Shown here: in pieces, positions 63,885-64,000 of the stretch
Layout of the letters: each line of letters begins with the position of its first letter
Position numbering within the stretch: position 1 is the stretch's first letter
Source of the DNA: Telmatactis stephensoni
Lineage: Eukaryota; Cnidaria; Anthozoa; Actiniaria; Isophelliidae
Length of the DNA: 64,000 nt
Assembly (NCBI GenBank): GCA_029948255.1
Contig: JALIZF010001586.1
Location: forward strand, 67,501-131,500
Direction of reading: 5' to 3'
The notes under the pieces: generated by a model
What the model was told of the DNA's origin: nothing
Databases searched by the model: none
The model's input: the letters and a program-made list of their open reading frames with translations, nothing else
Position numbers and translations under genes: made by a program

Positions 63885-64000
63885 GTACACTGTAAATTGA
63901 AAAGAGCCGATCCAGCCCCAAAAATGGGGCCGTTTCGGTGGGTAAAATATGGTGCCATTTTATAGAGCTAAAATAGCCCTCTTTGAAGGGGACTAATTTG
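63885..64000. mobile_element. Possible MITE, cut by the window end
   Basis: GGTACACTGTAAATTGAAAA followed by GCCCCAAAAATGGGGCCG and AT-rich sequence resembles the terminus of a short inverted-repeat element. The other end is outside the window. Confidence 0.3.

Overview
The window looks like AT-rich nuclear DNA of an animal, most likely an anthozoan cnidarian (coral or sea anemone). That is an inference from small GT-AG exons in large introns, the D8C/LDLa/cysteine-module adhesion-GPCR architecture, and the mix of BEL/Pao, LINE, MITE, foldback and Polinton-type elements. There are no prokaryotic operons, rRNA genes or CRISPR arrays.

Two multi-exon host genes on the + strand frame the window. 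Gene 1 (4,625-15,411) is the 3' half of an adhesion-type (family B2) GPCR. Nine exons encode TM3 to TM7 and a cytoplasmic tail ending in a PDZ-ligand-like DTKL; its 5' exons lie outside the window or were not recognised. Gene 2 (38,277-62,400 and beyond the right edge) starts with a signal peptide and a D8C (uromodulin-like) domain. It continues with cysteine-rich FN1/VWC-like modules, two LDLa-like modules and the start of what looks like a GAIN region. Almost all its introns are phase 1. It reads as the N-terminal half of another receptor of the same class, so the two may be tandem relatives.

The 23 kb between them is mostly repeats. There is a 22-bp minisatellite array (about 15.5-17.3 kb), a LINE 5' fragment with a 2A-like motif and a PHD-like finger (about 18.6-19.3 kb), a small spliced Myb/SANT-like gene on the minus strand (about 20.6-21.0 kb), and MITEs. 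From 24.86 to about 35.3 kb lies a nested cluster of long palindromic elements. Four of these have exact 6-bp target duplications and sit in or beside the termini of other members; another nested foldback has a 9-bp duplication.

The most notable object is a 6,859-bp element at 45,191-52,049 inside a short intron of gene 2. It has 156-bp terminal inverted repeats beginning AGT, a perfect 6-bp target duplication (TATATC), intact TATA-led genes on both strands, an A32/FtsK-like packaging ATPase and an intronless tRNA-Tyr. I see no polymerase, integrase, protease or recognisable capsid gene. It looks like a compact Polinton-like (Maverick) element that would have to rely on other factors to move or be packaged.
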